A DNA stretch of 54,987 nucleotides from NCBI GenBank assembly GCA_002862405.1, contig PKCZ01000145.1, forward strand, positions 1-54,987, read 5' to 3'. Source of the DNA: Pseudomonadota bacterium. Lineage in GTDB: Bacteria; Pseudomonadota; Gammaproteobacteria; Pseudomonadales; Halieaceae. Position 1 is the stretch's first letter. Each line of letters starts with the position of its first letter. The notes under the pieces are model-generated. The model was given only the letters and a program-made list of their open reading frames with translations, made no database searches and had not been told where the DNA came from. A program made the position numbers and the translations under genes. This document shows positions 1 through 11,333 of this stretch, piece by piece.

Positions 1-276
1 GAGGAGGAGGCGGTAAGCAGCTACACCAATTATTTAGAGTTAATTGAGAGTGGTCAGATCGAAGATGTGCCCGCACCGCAACTAGCAATCGAGTACTACA
101 ATCTCCCGCCCGAGGCCAAATTGAGCGATATGATCCAGCGTGTAAGGGCTGACGAGCAGCATCATGCCGACGTTAATCTCCGCATGGCAGGTGGACGAAC
201 GAGGGAAGAGCCAAGCGTCTCAACAGATGCAAGCCAAGCAACGAGCGCCCCAAATACTCCCGGGGCTCGAGCTTAA
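1..276 (+). CDS. aox: Alternative oxidase (di-iron, cyanide-insensitive quinol oxidase), C-terminal part, 5' truncated by window
   Basis: Frame 1 reads [65 protein letters not shown]; the LEEEAV..Y and RADE..H..VN iron-ligand motifs are typical of AOX. Confidence 0.85.
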   Translation, partial: EEEAVSSYTNYLELIESGQIEDVPAPQLAIEYYNLPPEAKLSDMIQRVRADEQHHADVNLRMAGGRTREEPSVSTDASQATSAPNTPGARA

Positions 277-416
277 AAAATGGATTCACCGCCTTAACAT
301 AGATAGTCGTCTAGGTATTAGATACGATTGATTGAAGCGCGCCTCATCAGCATTTAGGTGGTCTTCAAATTCACACGCAGTGCAACGTAGGTACTGCCAC
401 TGATGAAGGAATATTT

Positions 417-2348
417 ATGCCGGTTATTACCCTTCCAGACGGATCCTCTCGTCAATTCGACAATGCAATCACGGTTTACGATGTCGCGGCAGACATTGGT
501 GCGGGGCTTGCGAAAGCTACCTTGGCGGGCGTCGTGGACGGTCGTGAAGTCGATGCTAGCTATTCCATCGAGAGTGATGCCGAGCTTAGAATCATCACCA
601 GTCGCGATGATCAGGCCCTTGAGATTTTACGGCACTCTACAGCACACTTACTGGCACAAGCAGTGCAACAGCTATTTCCCGGTACTCAAGTCACCATTGG
701 ACCGACTGTGGAAGACGGCTTCTATTACGACTTCGCATCTGACCATAACTTCTCGCTCGAAGATTTAGAAAAAATTGAAGCGAAAATGCAGGCGTTAGTG
801 GCCGATGACCTCCCGGTATCGCGTCTTGTCTACTCGCGCGAGCAAGCCGTTGAAATGTTTCGAGACATGGGTGAGCACTACAAGGTAGAAATCATCGAGG
901 CATTGCTTGAAGGCGAGGAAATCTCAGTGTATCAGCAGGGCGACTGGATGGACTTGTGTCGCGGACCTCATGTACCGAGCACAGGTAAGTTAGGTGCCTT
1001 TAAGTTAACCAAAGTAGCGGGTGCCTACTGGCGGGGCGATGCCAACAATCAGCAGTTGCAGCGTATTTACGGTACGGCTTGGTCCTCACCTAAAGAGCTC
1101 AAGGCATATCTGAATCGTATCGCTGAGGCAGAAAAGCGCGATCACCGAAAGATTGGCCGAAAATTGGGCTTGTTCCATTTTGCCGATGACGCACCCGGTT
1201 CAGTTTTTTGGCATCCCAAGGGTTGGACCCTGTTTCGCGAGCTATTGGAGTACATGCGCGGCCGACAGGATGCCGCAGGCTACGTTGAGGTGAATACACC
1301 AGATGTGATGGATCGCAGCCTGTGGGAGACATCGGGACACTGGTTCAACTACCGAGAGAACATGTTCTCAACTCAAACAGAGGACGAGCGCATTTTTGCG
1401 TTAAAGCCAATGAACTGCCCGGGTTCTGTATCGATGTTTGCGCAGGGTTTGAAGAGTTATCGGGATCTGCCGCTGCGCATGGCTGAGTTCGGAAAAGTCC
1501 ATAGGTATGAGCCATCAGGCGCCTTGCATGGGCTGATGCGTGTGCGTCATTTCACTCAGGACGATGCGCACATCTACTGCACTGAGGCGCAGATGGAGCA
1601 GGAATGCATCGATGTCGTTGCGCTCGTTCTGAATATCTACAAGGACTTTGGCTTTGAAGATGTTGTCATCAAGCTGTCGACGCGACCTGAAAATCGTATT
1701 GGCTCGGATGAGGTCTGGGACAAGCTTGAGGGTGCACTGAGTAATGCACTAGATGTGATGGGTTTGGATTACGTGCTCTTTCCCGGAGAGGGCGCATTTT
1801 ACGGACCTAAACTGGAGTTTGTTCTGCGCGATGCCATCGGGCGTGACTGGCAATGCGGTACCTTGCAGGTCGACATGAACTTACCGGAGCGTTTTGATAT
1901 CACCTACGTTGATGAGGACGGTAACCGGGATAAGCGTCCTGTGATGTTACATCGTGCGCTGTTTGGTTCATTGGAGCGCTTTATCGGGATTCTCATCGAG
2001 CACTTCGAGGGTAATTTCCCTGTATGGCTAGCACCCCAGCAAGCGGTGGTCGTCAACATTACCGACAAGCAGAGCAATTATGCCGAAGATGTGGTCAGCA
2101 CGCTAAAGGCGCAAGGTTTGCGTGTCGCTACCGATCTCAGGAATGAGAAAGTAGGCTTTAAGATTCGCGAAGCCGAGCTCTCTAAACTGCCCTATGTCTT
2201 GGTTGTGGGCGAGAAGGAGCGCGAGGCGGGCACGGTCGCGGTTCGAGGTCGTCACGGTGCTGACCTCGGTGTGATGTCGGTTGCCGACTTCGGCGCACAT
2301 TTGCAGACTGAAATTGCAAATAAATCAGTGGTTAACAAGACCGCTTGA
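417..2348 (+). CDS. thrS: Threonyl-tRNA synthetase
   Basis: 643-aa ORF with TGS domain and class II aaRS motifs ([46 protein letters not shown]); followed by infC-rpmI-rplT. Confidence 0.97.
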   Translation: MPVITLPDGSSRQFDNAITVYDVAADIGAGLAKATLAGVVDGREVDASYSIESDAELRIITSRDDQALEILRHSTAHLLAQAVQQLFPGTQVTIGPTVEDGFYYDFASDHNFSLEDLEKIEAKMQALVADDLPVSRLVYSREQAVEMFRDMGEHYKVEIIEALLEGEEISVYQQGDWMDLCRGPHVPSTGKLGAFKLTKVAGAYWRGDANNQQLQRIYGTAWSSPKELKAYLNRIAEAEKRDHRKIGRKLGLFHFADDAPGSVFWHPKGWTLFRELLEYMRGRQDAAGYVEVNTPDVMDRSLWETSGHWFNYRENMFSTQTEDERIFALKPMNCPGSVSMFAQGLKSYRDLPLRMAEFGKVHRYEPSGALHGLMRVRHFTQDDAHIYCTEAQMEQECIDVVALVLNIYKDFGFEDVVIKLSTRPENRIGSDEVWDKLEGALSNALDVMGLDYVLFPGEGAFYGPKLEFVLRDAIGRDWQCGTLQVDMNLPERFDITYVDEDGNRDKRPVMLHRALFGSLERFIGILIEHFEGNFPVWLAPQQAVVVNITDKQSNYAEDVVSTLKAQGLRVATDLRNEKVGFKIREAELSKLPYVLVVGEKEREAGTVAVRGRHGADLGVMSVADFGAHLQTEIANKSVVNKTA

Positions 2349-2359
2349 TTGGCATAAAT

Positions 2360-2389
2360 ACAAGGCATTAGCACCACCTAGTGCCTTGT
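2360..2389 (+). other. Intergenic stem-loop between thrS and infC (12-bp stem including one G.U, 6-nt loop)
   Basis: ACAAGGCATTAG-CACCAC-CTAGTGCCTTGT read directly. Confidence 0.6.
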
Positions 2390-2498
2390 TATCCCGCGCT
2401 GTTCACTATAAAATCGCCGCCCTATTTTGGGTGGTGAGTGCGTCTTTTACTGATTTCTTAAGCCGCGAAGCCGATACCCGTGTGTGGAGAGAGTCAGT

Positions 2499-3026
2499 AT
2501 CAAGAACGATAGCAAGAGCAAAAGAGCTCTGACGAATGAGCAGATCGAGGCACCGATGGTGCGATTGATCGACGCCGATGGCAGCCAAGTCGGTATTGTC
2601 TCGAATGCGGAGGCAATGGAAAAAGCCGACGCGGCGGGCATGGATCTAGTGATGATGGCAGACGGTGAAACACCTGTTTGCAAGATCATGGATTACGGCA
2701 AGCACGTCTTTGAAGCGAAGAAGCAAAAAGCGGCTCAGAAGAAAAAGGCAAAGCGCACACAAATTAAAGAAATGAAGTTTCGTCCGGGAACGGACGAAGG
2801 CGACTACCAGGTCAAACTTCGTAGTTTGGTCCGGTTTTTAGAAAACGGTGACAAAGCCAAGGTCACGTTGCGATACCGCGGTCGTGAGATGGCTCACCAA
2901 GAGCTCGGTATGGAAATTCTCAAGCGAGTTGAGAGTGATCTTAGCGAGTTGGGTGCTGTTGAACAGTTTCCAAAAATGGAAGGTCGTCAGCTGACGATGG
3001 TGATAGCGCCCAAGAAACGAGGATAG
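2499..3026 (+). CDS. infC: Translation initiation factor IF-3, probable ATC start codon
   Basis: IF-3 protein ([34 protein letters not shown]...); GGAGAGAG at 2486-2493 is well spaced for an ATC codon at 2499; the ORF track begins at GTG 2484, which overlaps the SD. Confidence 0.93.
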   Translation: MKNDSKSKRALTNEQIEAPMVRLIDADGSQVGIVSNAEAMEKADAAGMDLVMMADGETPVCKIMDYGKHVFEAKKQKAAQKKKAKRTQIKEMKFRPGTDEGDYQVKLRSLVRFLENGDKAKVTLRYRGREMAHQELGMEILKRVESDLSELGAVEQFPKMEGRQLTMVIAPKKRG

Positions 3027-3107
3027 TGGCCCGTGAATGCCCTATTGCTCGGTTGATGAAACGCTCTGACAGGAAACTGGGAAGAGCCTTAAGCAGGAGT
3101 ATCTACG

Positions 3108-3302
3108 ATGCCAAAAGCCAAAATTCACAGTGGTGCCGCTAAGCGGTTTAAGAAGACGGCCAGTGGTTATAAGCGTAAGAGTGCTTATAAGAGCCACATC
3201 CTGACGAAAATGACGACTAAGCGTAAGCGTCAGCTCCGAGGCACATCAATGATTCATAAGTCCGACGTGGTACTTGTGGATCGTATGTTGCGCGCCAAGT
3301 AA
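3108..3302 (+). CDS. rpmI: 50S ribosomal protein L35
   Basis: [35 protein letters not shown]; gene order. Confidence 0.96.
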   Translation: MPKAKIHSGAAKRFKKTASGYKRKSAYKSHILTKMTTKRKRQLRGTSMIHKSDVVLVDRMLRAK

Positions 3303-3328
3303 TCGTTAAGTTCTTTAGGAGATAAGAC

Positions 3329-3688
3329 ATGCCTCGTGTAAAACGTGGTGTCACGGCTCACCGTCGACACAAGAAAATTCTCAAGCAAGCAAAGGGTTAC
3401 TACGGCGCGCGTTCACGTGTATTCCGAGTGGCTAAGCAGGCTGTCACCAAAGCGGGACAGTACGCCTATCGTGACCGCCGTCAGCGCAAGCGTCAGTTCC
3501 GCGCGCTCTGGATTACGCGTATTAACGCGCAGTCACGAGCAAACGGTATGACCTACAGCAAGTTCATCAATGGTCTCAAGCGAGCTGAGATTACTCTCGA
3601 TCGTCGCGTCCTTGCTGATCTCGCTGTCCACGATAAGCCAGCATTTGCTGCAGTGGTGGAGCGTGCTAAAGCTGCACTCGCAGCTTAA
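3329..3688 (+). CDS. rplT: 50S ribosomal protein L20
   Basis: [39 protein letters not shown]; gene order. Confidence 0.97.
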   Translation: MPRVKRGVTAHRRHKKILKQAKGYYGARSRVFRVAKQAVTKAGQYAYRDRRQRKRQFRALWITRINAQSRANGMTYSKFINGLKRAEITLDRRVLADLAVHDKPAFAAVVERAKAALAA

Positions 3689-3735
3689 TTGCAGTTTTCG
3701 GGCTACCGACTGCACTAATGCAGAGCGATAATCAG

Positions 3736-3759
3736 AAGGAGGCTACGGCCTCCTTTTTT
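3736..3759 (+). terminator. Rho-independent terminator/attenuator between rplT and pheS
   Basis: AAGGAGGC-TACG-GCCTCCTT followed by a T run. Confidence 0.8.
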
Positions 3760-3780
3760 GAATGAGTGGAGCGTGAGTAA

Positions 3781-4803
<1,023 letters not shown>

Positions 4804-4812
4804 GTTAGCACG

Positions 4813-7182
4813 ATGATTATTTCTGAACAGTGGCTGCGTACCTGGGTCAGTCCTCAAGTGACGACAGACGCTTTGAGTCACAAGCTGACCATGATTGGCC
4901 TAGAGGTCGACAGTATCGCAGGCGCGGCTGACGCGTTCTCGGGCGTTGTCGTTGCGCAAATCATTGCGGCTGAGCAACATCCTAATGCCGACAAGCTGCA
5001 GGTCTGTACAGTCAACGCTGGTGACGAGACCGTGCAGATTGTTTGCGGTGCACCGAATGCCCGTGCGGGCCTGGTAGCACCACTCGCCAAGGTGGGGGCG
5101 GTGTTGCCCGGCAACCTCAAGATCAAGAAAGCCAAGCTCCGCGGCGTGGAGTCTCAAGGTATGCTCTGTGCGGGCGCTGAGCTGACTATTTCTGAAGATA
5201 ACGATGGTCTTATGGAGCTTCCCGCTGATGCGCCCATTGGTGCCGATATTCGGGAGTATCTGTCGCTTGACGATCGGGTCATTGAGCTGGGCCTCACACC
5301 GAATCGAGCCGACTGCCTCAGCATTCGTGGTGTCGCTCGCGACGTGGCGGTTGCTTTTGATGAAGACCTAAATGAGCCTGCGATACCGCCTGTCGAAAGT
5401 ACGATTGCCGACACCTTCCCAGTCGCTATTGAGGCCACGGCGAAATGTCCAAGATATCTCGGTCGTGTCATCAAAAACGTTGACCTATCGCGTACCACAC
5501 CCGACTACATGCGTGAGCGTCTAGAGCGGGCTGGATTGCGATCGATTGACGCGGCAGTCGACGTCACTAACTACGTTTTATTGGAATTGGGTCAACCTCT
5601 GCATGCCTTTGACCTTGATCGACTAGCTGGCGGGATTGTTGTCCGCGAGTGTGAGCCAGGGGAGGTGTTAACACTCCTCGATAGTACTGAGCAGACGTTA
5701 CAGCCTGGAACCTTGGTAATTGCTGATCAAACAAAACCACTGGCGCTTGCGGGTATTATGGGTGGTGCGGACAGCGGTGTGAGTGAGACCACGACCAATC
5801 TATTCCTCGAGAGCGCCTTCTTCACGCCAGAACTGATGGCGGGCAGAGCGCGGTCGTATGGATTGCACACGGATGCATCTCATCGTTACGAGCGCGGTAT
5901 CGATTTTCAGCTGCAACGCGACGCTATGGAGCGCGCAACACAGTTATTCATTGACGCCGTGGGTGGCGAAGCAGGCCCCGTGACAGAAGTGGTCTCCGAT
6001 GCCGATCTGCCTGTGAACGAAGCTGTTCTTCTGAGAGAAACGCAAATTAAAAAGCTTCTCGGCATTAGTGTGGACCGTGTGGAGGTAGAGCGCATCCTAG
6101 AAGGCCTTGGCTTCTGGGTTGTTGGGCACGAGCAAGGTTGGTTGTGTACTGCCCCCAGTTGGCGCTTCGATATGGGTCTTGAAGTGGACCTCATCGAGGA
6201 GCTCGCCCGCATCATTGGGTTCGATGCCATCCCAGCGCAACCAATCAAGGCGAGCCTTATCCCGGTGGGAGTTCCCGAGACACGCCGTGCGCTCCGTATG
6301 GCCAAGAATGACCTTGTTGCACGGGGATATTTCGAAGCTGTGACTTTCAGCTTTGTCGCGCCGGAGGTACAGGCTCATTTTGATCCCGAGCTTTCACCCA
6401 TACCTTTGAAGAATCCGATATCAGCGGATCTAGCGGTCATGCGTACTAGCCTCATTCCCAGCTTGTTGAAAGCGATAGCGCATAATGCCAGTCGGCAGCA
6501 GAGCCGTGTTCGCTTGTTTGAGACGGGCCTTAAATTTATCCCGGGTAAAGGCGATGCTGAGCAGATCCCAATGCTTGCGCTCGCGGTGTCGGGATTGCGA
6601 GACACAGAGGGTTGGTCAACTGAGAAAGCGGCGGCTGACTTTTTTGATGTGAAGGGAACCGTCGAGGGCTTACTTGCGAATCTGGGTGATCGACTGACCT
6701 TTGAGGCGTCCGTTTTCCCGGGGCTTCACGACGGGCAAAGTGCGGCGATCTCAGTAGACGGTAAGCCCGTTGGACGTATCGGTGCAGTGCATCCGAGCGT
6801 GCGCAAAGCCATGGGTATTCCGGCTAACACGGTTGTTGCCGAGGTACTTCAATCGGTGGTGACTGATGTTGCCATGCCGGCATACGATGATATTTCCAAA
6901 TATCCCGAGACCCGTAGAGATCTCGCATTGGTGGCTGACAAGGATATTGCTTCAGCGGAGGTGCTCTCGACTATTCGCACCGCTGCTGGGCCCTTGCTCA
7001 CCAAATTAGATCTTTTTGACGTCTATGAGGGAACTGGCTTGGCAGAAGGTAGGAAAAGTCTGGCCATCGGTTTGACATTCCAAGATCAAAGTCGCACTCT
7101 CGATGAGTCAGAGGTATCGAGTGCCATACACCAAGTGCTTGATTCATTGAGAGAAAAACTGGGGATCGAACTGCGAAGCTAG
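4813..7182 (+). CDS. pheT: Phenylalanyl-tRNA synthetase beta subunit
   Basis: 789-aa ORF with tRNA-binding, B3/B4, B5 and anticodon-binding domains; follows pheS. Confidence 0.97.
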   Translation: MIISEQWLRTWVSPQVTTDALSHKLTMIGLEVDSIAGAADAFSGVVVAQIIAAEQHPNADKLQVCTVNAGDETVQIVCGAPNARAGLVAPLAKVGAVLPGNLKIKKAKLRGVESQGMLCAGAELTISEDNDGLMELPADAPIGADIREYLSLDDRVIELGLTPNRADCLSIRGVARDVAVAFDEDLNEPAIPPVESTIADTFPVAIEATAKCPRYLGRVIKNVDLSRTTPDYMRERLERAGLRSIDAAVDVTNYVLLELGQPLHAFDLDRLAGGIVVRECEPGEVLTLLDSTEQTLQPGTLVIADQTKPLALAGIMGGADSGVSETTTNLFLESAFFTPELMAGRARSYGLHTDASHRYERGIDFQLQRDAMERATQLFIDAVGGEAGPVTEVVSDADLPVNEAVLLRETQIKKLLGISVDRVEVERILEGLGFWVVGHEQGWLCTAPSWRFDMGLEVDLIEELARIIGFDAIPAQPIKASLIPVGVPETRRALRMAKNDLVARGYFEAVTFSFVAPEVQAHFDPELSPIPLKNPISADLAVMRTSLIPSLLKAIAHNASRQQSRVRLFETGLKFIPGKGDAEQIPMLALAVSGLRDTEGWSTEKAAADFFDVKGTVEGLLANLGDRLTFEASVFPGLHDGQSAAISVDGKPVGRIGAVHPSVRKAMGIPANTVVAEVLQSVVTDVAMPAYDDISKYPETRRDLALVADKDIASAEVLSTIRTAAGPLLTKLDLFDVYEGTGLAEGRKSLAIGLTFQDQSRTLDESEVSSAIHQVLDSLREKLGIELRS

Positions 7183-7189
7183 TAACAAT

Positions 7190-7489
7190 ATGTCCGCATT
7201 AACGAAATCAGAGATGGCCGATAAGCTCTTTGAGGAGTTGGGTCTCAACAAGCGCGAAGCGAAAGAGCTGGTGGAGCAGTTTTTCGAAGAGATTCGTATC
7301 TGTCTCGAAAATAACGAACAGGTGAAACTCTCGGGCTTCGGCAACTTTGACCTTCGCGATAAAGGCTCGCGTCCCGGTCGTAATCCTAAGACGGGTGAAG
7401 AGATTCCTATTTCAGCTCGACGTGTTGTTACCTTCAAGCCCGGACAGAAGCTCAAAGCCCGGGTAGAGAAGATGCAAAACGATGCTTGA
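7190..7489 (+). CDS. ihfA: Integration host factor alpha subunit
   Basis: [36 protein letters not shown]...[41 protein letters not shown]; follows pheT. Confidence 0.97.
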   Translation: MSALTKSEMADKLFEELGLNKREAKELVEQFFEEIRICLENNEQVKLSGFGNFDLRDKGSRPGRNPKTGEEIPISARRVVTFKPGQKLKARVEKMQNDA

Positions 7490-7841
7490 GCCCACGCACA
7501 ACAACGAGTTACCACCTATCCCGGGAAAACGCTATTTCACCATTGGTGAAGTCAGCGCCTTGTGTGCCGTAAAGCCGCATGTGCTGCGTTATTGGGAAGC
7601 CGAGTTTCCCCAGCTGAAGCCCGTCAAACGTCGCGGTAACCGACGTTATTATCAACGGGGCGATGTCGAACTAGTTCGAGCTATCCGCGGCCTGCTTTAC
7701 GAAGAGGGCTATACCATCGGTGGTGCGCGCCAGCGTCTGACCAGTGAAGACGGCCCCAACCCGGTGGCTGTCATGTCAGCGGTGAGCGATAGCCTTAAAG
7801 ATTTGCAAGCGGCAAAGTCCTTGCTTCAACGAGACGACTAA
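7482..7841 (+). CDS. MerR-family transcriptional regulator; start overlaps the ihfA end
   Basis: [53 protein letters not shown], MerR helix-turn-helix. Confidence 0.9.
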   Translation: MLEPTHNNELPPIPGKRYFTIGEVSALCAVKPHVLRYWEAEFPQLKPVKRRGNRRYYQRGDVELVRAIRGLLYEEGYTIGGARQRLTSEDGPNPVAVMSAVSDSLKDLQAAKSLLQRDD

Positions 7842-7882
7842 GATTCCCTAACGCTGCGAATACCCGTATACTTCGCGGCCTT

Positions 7883-7959
7883 CGGGGCGTAGCGCAGTCT
7901 GGTAGCGCACCACACTGGGGGTGTGGTGGTCGCAGGTTCAAATCCTGCCGTCCCGACCA
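7883..7959 (+). tRNA. tRNA-Pro, anticodon GGG
   Basis: CGGGGCG...ctGGGgg anticodon loop between CCACA/TGTGG arms, GGTTCAAATCC T-arm, 3' CCA encoded. Confidence 0.95.
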
Positions 7960-8039
7960 TCTTTTTACCTTATCTGAGCCATTTATAGCGATTTTCCTTC
8001 AACTACATGGGCGCTATGTACTGACCTAACGAAACCCGT

Positions 8040-8267
8040 ATGACAATCAATTGGGAACCAAGCGAATTCGATAAAGCGTTTTTGGTATCAGGTACGCTTT
8101 TAGTAGCCTCGGCATCGGGTCATAGCACGCTGGGATATCCAAAGCCCGTTTCTGTATCGGCAGATAATCAAAGAGACGCTAAAGCAAAAGTTCGAGCTAT
8201 GCTGTTGGCGAGGGACGGGCTGTCTGAAGAGAATGTCATAGAAGACAAGCTCGAGGTATCTGTCTAG
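8040..8267 (+). CDS. Small hypothetical protein (75 aa)
   Basis: Complete ORF downstream of the tRNA; no family recognised. Confidence 0.5.
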   Translation: MTINWEPSEFDKAFLVSGTLLVASASGHSTLGYPKPVSVSADNQRDAKAKVRAMLLARDGLSEENVIEDKLEVSV

Positions 8268-8313
8268 ATAAGTGACCAAAAACCCCGCGAGGTCTGTGAC
8301 TTATTGCAAGCGA

Positions 8314-8721
8314 TCAGAACTGTTTGACATGCTCCATGATGCGGCCTATTCGGCTTGCCCAGGCTTCTTGCCATTCAGATCGCCAATCGGCCCCTAAGTC
8401 ATTGTCCAAAACGTCGCGCATACTTTGGAACAAACTTTCGTACATGGCTGTGGTCGCAGAGTAGGCCTTAATGTGGTTTTCCAGCTCCCAAGTTAAATAA
8501 CCACCTGGCTCCAAGTGCTCATCGGAGAGAAAGAGTTCGAGCATTGATGCAGACATACGTCCCCGCATGAACTCGTCCGAGTACTCCATCAACGCCGCAG
8601 CCTCAGGATTAAGCTCGAAAAAGCGCTTATAGACTCGATGTGCCATATCACCATGGCGCTCGGCATAAAGCTCTAGCGAAACTGAAATAAGGGCGATCTC
8701 GTCCACAGTGTCCGTCATCAA
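8314..8721 (-). CDS. Globin-like protein
   Basis: 135 aa, helical, RVYKRFFELNPEAAALMEYSDEFMRGRM...LENHIKAYSA pattern of single-domain bacterial globins. Confidence 0.65.
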   Translation of the reverse strand: MMTDTVDEIALISVSLELYAERHGDMAHRVYKRFFELNPEAAALMEYSDEFMRGRMSASMLELFLSDEHLEPGGYLTWELENHIKAYSATTAMYESLFQSMRDVLDNDLGADWRSEWQEAWASRIGRIMEHVKQF

Positions 8722-8847
8722 GGACTAGTACCTAGGTGTTCTACTGGGTGATCGTTGACGCACTTTTTGGCGCGCAGTGTCCACGTGCATCGCTATGGTG
8801 ATGCGAGGGCAGTTGCATCGGCATAAACGCGCCATAGTTTGCTTCGG

Positions 8848-10266
8848 CTAACCCAGTTTTCCGATGATATCTCCGAACAGCTCTTCGTCACTTGGGAGCG
8901 TCTTTGCTTGTGCGAGCGGCTTTGAGACCCAAGTAATGTTCACCAGATGTTTCCAGTTAATGTTCTCATTGGTGGAGTTGCCGCCCCAGCTGCCACAACC
9001 AAGCGAAAAGGTTTGGCGCATGCCATTCCACAGATTGCCACTGTTGGAGGGCGCCTGAGGCTGGTTCACCATGACGCGTGATGTTTTGGTGCCACTCGCG
9101 AGGGTGATGATGTTGTCATCGCTATTGGAGTAGATGCCGCAAGAGTGACCCATGCCCTGGTATTCCTGAATGGCGTTCGTGAGCGCAACTGCCTCGTGAA
9201 TATCGGCGACTTTATAAAACGCCATTACTGCCGAGAGTTTTTCCCCAGAAAAGGGATGGTCAGGTCCCACACCCTCATACGGCACAATAATAAATTTCCG
9301 GTCTTCTGGAATGGAGAATCCCGACATTTCAGCGAGCACCTGCGGCTGTTTGACGACGGCTGCTGTATTTAGCGCACCTTCGTGCCAGAGAACTGCTGCA
9401 ATCTTGTCAGCCTCTTCGGGTGATGCGACATAACCCCCTTCGGCGATCAGGTTGCTGAGCAGCTCGTCATAGACGCTCTCAAAGACAATGACGGAGTTGT
9501 CGGCGGAGCAGGATGCTGCCAGGTCCAGCGTCTTAGAGATGCGTATTTTTTCTGCCGTGTCTAAAAGGTCGGCTGTCTCATCAACCGTGATAACTGCATT
9601 CCCAGCGCCCACGCCCAACGCGGGCGTACCACTTGAATACGCCGCCTTCACCATGCCCGGTCCACCCGTAGCAAGGATGAGGTCACATTGCTTCATCAGC
9701 GCTTCGGTTTTGCCGAGTGATGGCTGAGCCATGGTTTGCACAAGATCGGCAGGAGCCCCCATCTTTTCGAGAGCACCGCGCATTTTTTCGACAATCGTCA
9801 TGTTGATGAACTTAGCGCGTGGGTGCGGCGCAATGACAATAGCGTTACGACCCTTAACAGCATTAATGCTTTTAATCACTGGCGTTGCCTCGGGATTCGT
9901 CGAGGGCGATAGAGCGCCAATCACGCCAACTGGCTTGCAAATTTTGACGATATTGCGCTCGAGGTCCTCCTCGATCACACCGACCGATTTATCGGGGAGG
10001 ATATCCATGAGCGCCGCTCGGGTTTTCACTGATATTTTTGCGAATTTCCCGTTGTAGTCCCCTAGCTGAGTTTCATCGAGGGTTTGTTGCGCGAGTTCCT
10101 CGGCAACACCTGGTTGTGCGCAGGACCAGACCATTGCTCTAATGAGTCCATCGACTTGTTCTTGCGTGTAGTCAGCTATCGCAGCTTGAGCAACGCGTGC
10201 GCGTTCTATAAGCGCTGCAACTTCAGCTGTTTCCTCAGGCAGTACGGTCGTTTCTGGTGTGCCCAT
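8848..10266 (-). CDS. Acylating aldehyde dehydrogenase (acetaldehyde/sulfoacetaldehyde dehydrogenase-like, AdhE N-domain family)
   Basis: 472 aa; GVIGALSPSTNPEATP, TGGPGMVKAAYSSGTPALGVGAGN, catalytic AASCSADNSV. Confidence 0.85.
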   Translation of the reverse strand: MGTPETTVLPEETAEVAALIERARVAQAAIADYTQEQVDGLIRAMVWSCAQPGVAEELAQQTLDETQLGDYNGKFAKISVKTRAALMDILPDKSVGVIEEDLERNIVKICKPVGVIGALSPSTNPEATPVIKSINAVKGRNAIVIAPHPRAKFINMTIVEKMRGALEKMGAPADLVQTMAQPSLGKTEALMKQCDLILATGGPGMVKAAYSSGTPALGVGAGNAVITVDETADLLDTAEKIRISKTLDLAASCSADNSVIVFESVYDELLSNLIAEGGYVASPEEADKIAAVLWHEGALNTAAVVKQPQVLAEMSGFSIPEDRKFIIVPYEGVGPDHPFSGEKLSAVMAFYKVADIHEAVALTNAIQEYQGMGHSCGIYSNSDDNIITLASGTKTSRVMVNQPQAPSNSGNLWNGMRQTFSLGCGSWGGNSTNENINWKHLVNITWVSKPLAQAKTLPSDEELFGDIIGKLG

Positions 10267-10392
10267 GATGTTCCCCTCACGTTCTTATGTTGCGAATCAT
10301 ACGTCCTAAAACGATGGCGTGCGATGGTCATAGTGCGGACTTAGTCCTTCAGGCTGTCTCTGAACTTAATGTGTAAGGTAGTGCTTAAAAAG

Positions 10393-10518
10393 ATGAGCGA
10401 ATCCGCAAAACAATCCCTAAGTGACTTATTGCAGCGCGAGTTTGCGCTTCAACGAGTGCATCTGAGATTTTATGGCCCACGCTGGCCTCGTAGGGTGCGC
10501 GCCGTTATTTTTTGTTAG
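10393..10518 (+). CDS. Candidate small basic protein (41 aa from ATG; in-frame GTG at 10381)
   Basis: MSESAKQSLSDLLQREFALQRVHLRFYGPRWPRRVRAVIFC*, in an otherwise empty intergenic region. Confidence 0.25.
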   Translation: MSESAKQSLSDLLQREFALQRVHLRFYGPRWPRRVRAVIFC

Positions 10519-10559
10519 CTTAGTGTCATGGTATTTTGAGAAAGACGAGGGGTTTATCG

Positions 10560-11201
10560 ATGCGATACGTACTGCTGTTAATAAGCTTGCTGGTGACGAT
10601 GACGTCCTACGCAGACGATACGTCATCTATAGATAGCATCGTCAACGCCTACTACGAGGTGGTGTCAGGACCTGAAGGGTTTATCTACGATGCGGACAGA
10701 GATACCAACATTCATGCTGACGGCGCCTTGATCACCAAGGCATTTCCTGATGGAAGGTTTCAGAGACATGATCTGAGTACTGAACAGGCCATGATTTCAG
10801 TGCCCTACGACCAAGCTTTCTTTGAATATGAAGTTGATAGACGTATCGAGCGGTACGGGAACATTGCGCATGTGTGGAGTGAATTTGAGATGCGAACCTC
10901 TCCTGAGACAGAGCCATACAGTGGTGGATTCAACAGCATTTCCCTCTACTTTAAAGATGATCGATGGTGGATCTCATCCTGGTCGACGCAATATAAAGAT
11001 CCGTCTCTCAATCCTTTAAAAGCCCCTGCGGCGGAGAAACTGACAGATCTCAACACAGAGCAGTTCGCTGATGTTGTGAAAAGCATTGTGCAAGACACGC
11101 TTCAAGCCTGTGAGGTACAGGGGGGCATGCAGGGCCGTGCAAAAATGAACCTCGCCGTCGTGGGCGAGGTTAACGCTAAGTTGGTGTGTGCAGAGGAGTG
11201 A
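10560..11201 (+). CDS. Secreted hypothetical protein, possibly NTF2/SnoaL-like fold
   Basis: Signal peptide MRYVLLLISLLVTMTSYA then IDSIVNAYYEVVSGPEG...HVWSEFEMRTSPE...GFNSISLYFKDDRWWISSW. Confidence 0.7.
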   Translation: MRYVLLLISLLVTMTSYADDTSSIDSIVNAYYEVVSGPEGFIYDADRDTNIHADGALITKAFPDGRFQRHDLSTEQAMISVPYDQAFFEYEVDRRIERYGNIAHVWSEFEMRTSPETEPYSGGFNSISLYFKDDRWWISSWSTQYKDPSLNPLKAPAAEKLTDLNTEQFADVVKSIVQDTLQACEVQGGMQGRAKMNLAVVGEVNAKLVCAEE

Positions 11202-11333
11202 CCCGCTAACAGCAACTTCTGGTGCCTTTTGAAAGTAGCCAATTGATCGACTCTGGCGTTCAATCCATCTCTATCCGTTTGTCCTTAACTTGCGTATCGT
11301 TCATATCAATTCTGATGGACGGAACAATCGCTT

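Noticed and set aside
7144-7515. 123-aa minus-strand ORF over ihfA
   Set aside because: ihfA on the plus strand is unambiguous
10084-10344. 86-aa plus-strand ORF opposite the aldehyde dehydrogenase
   Set aside because: Antisense to a clear CDS; typical shadow ORF
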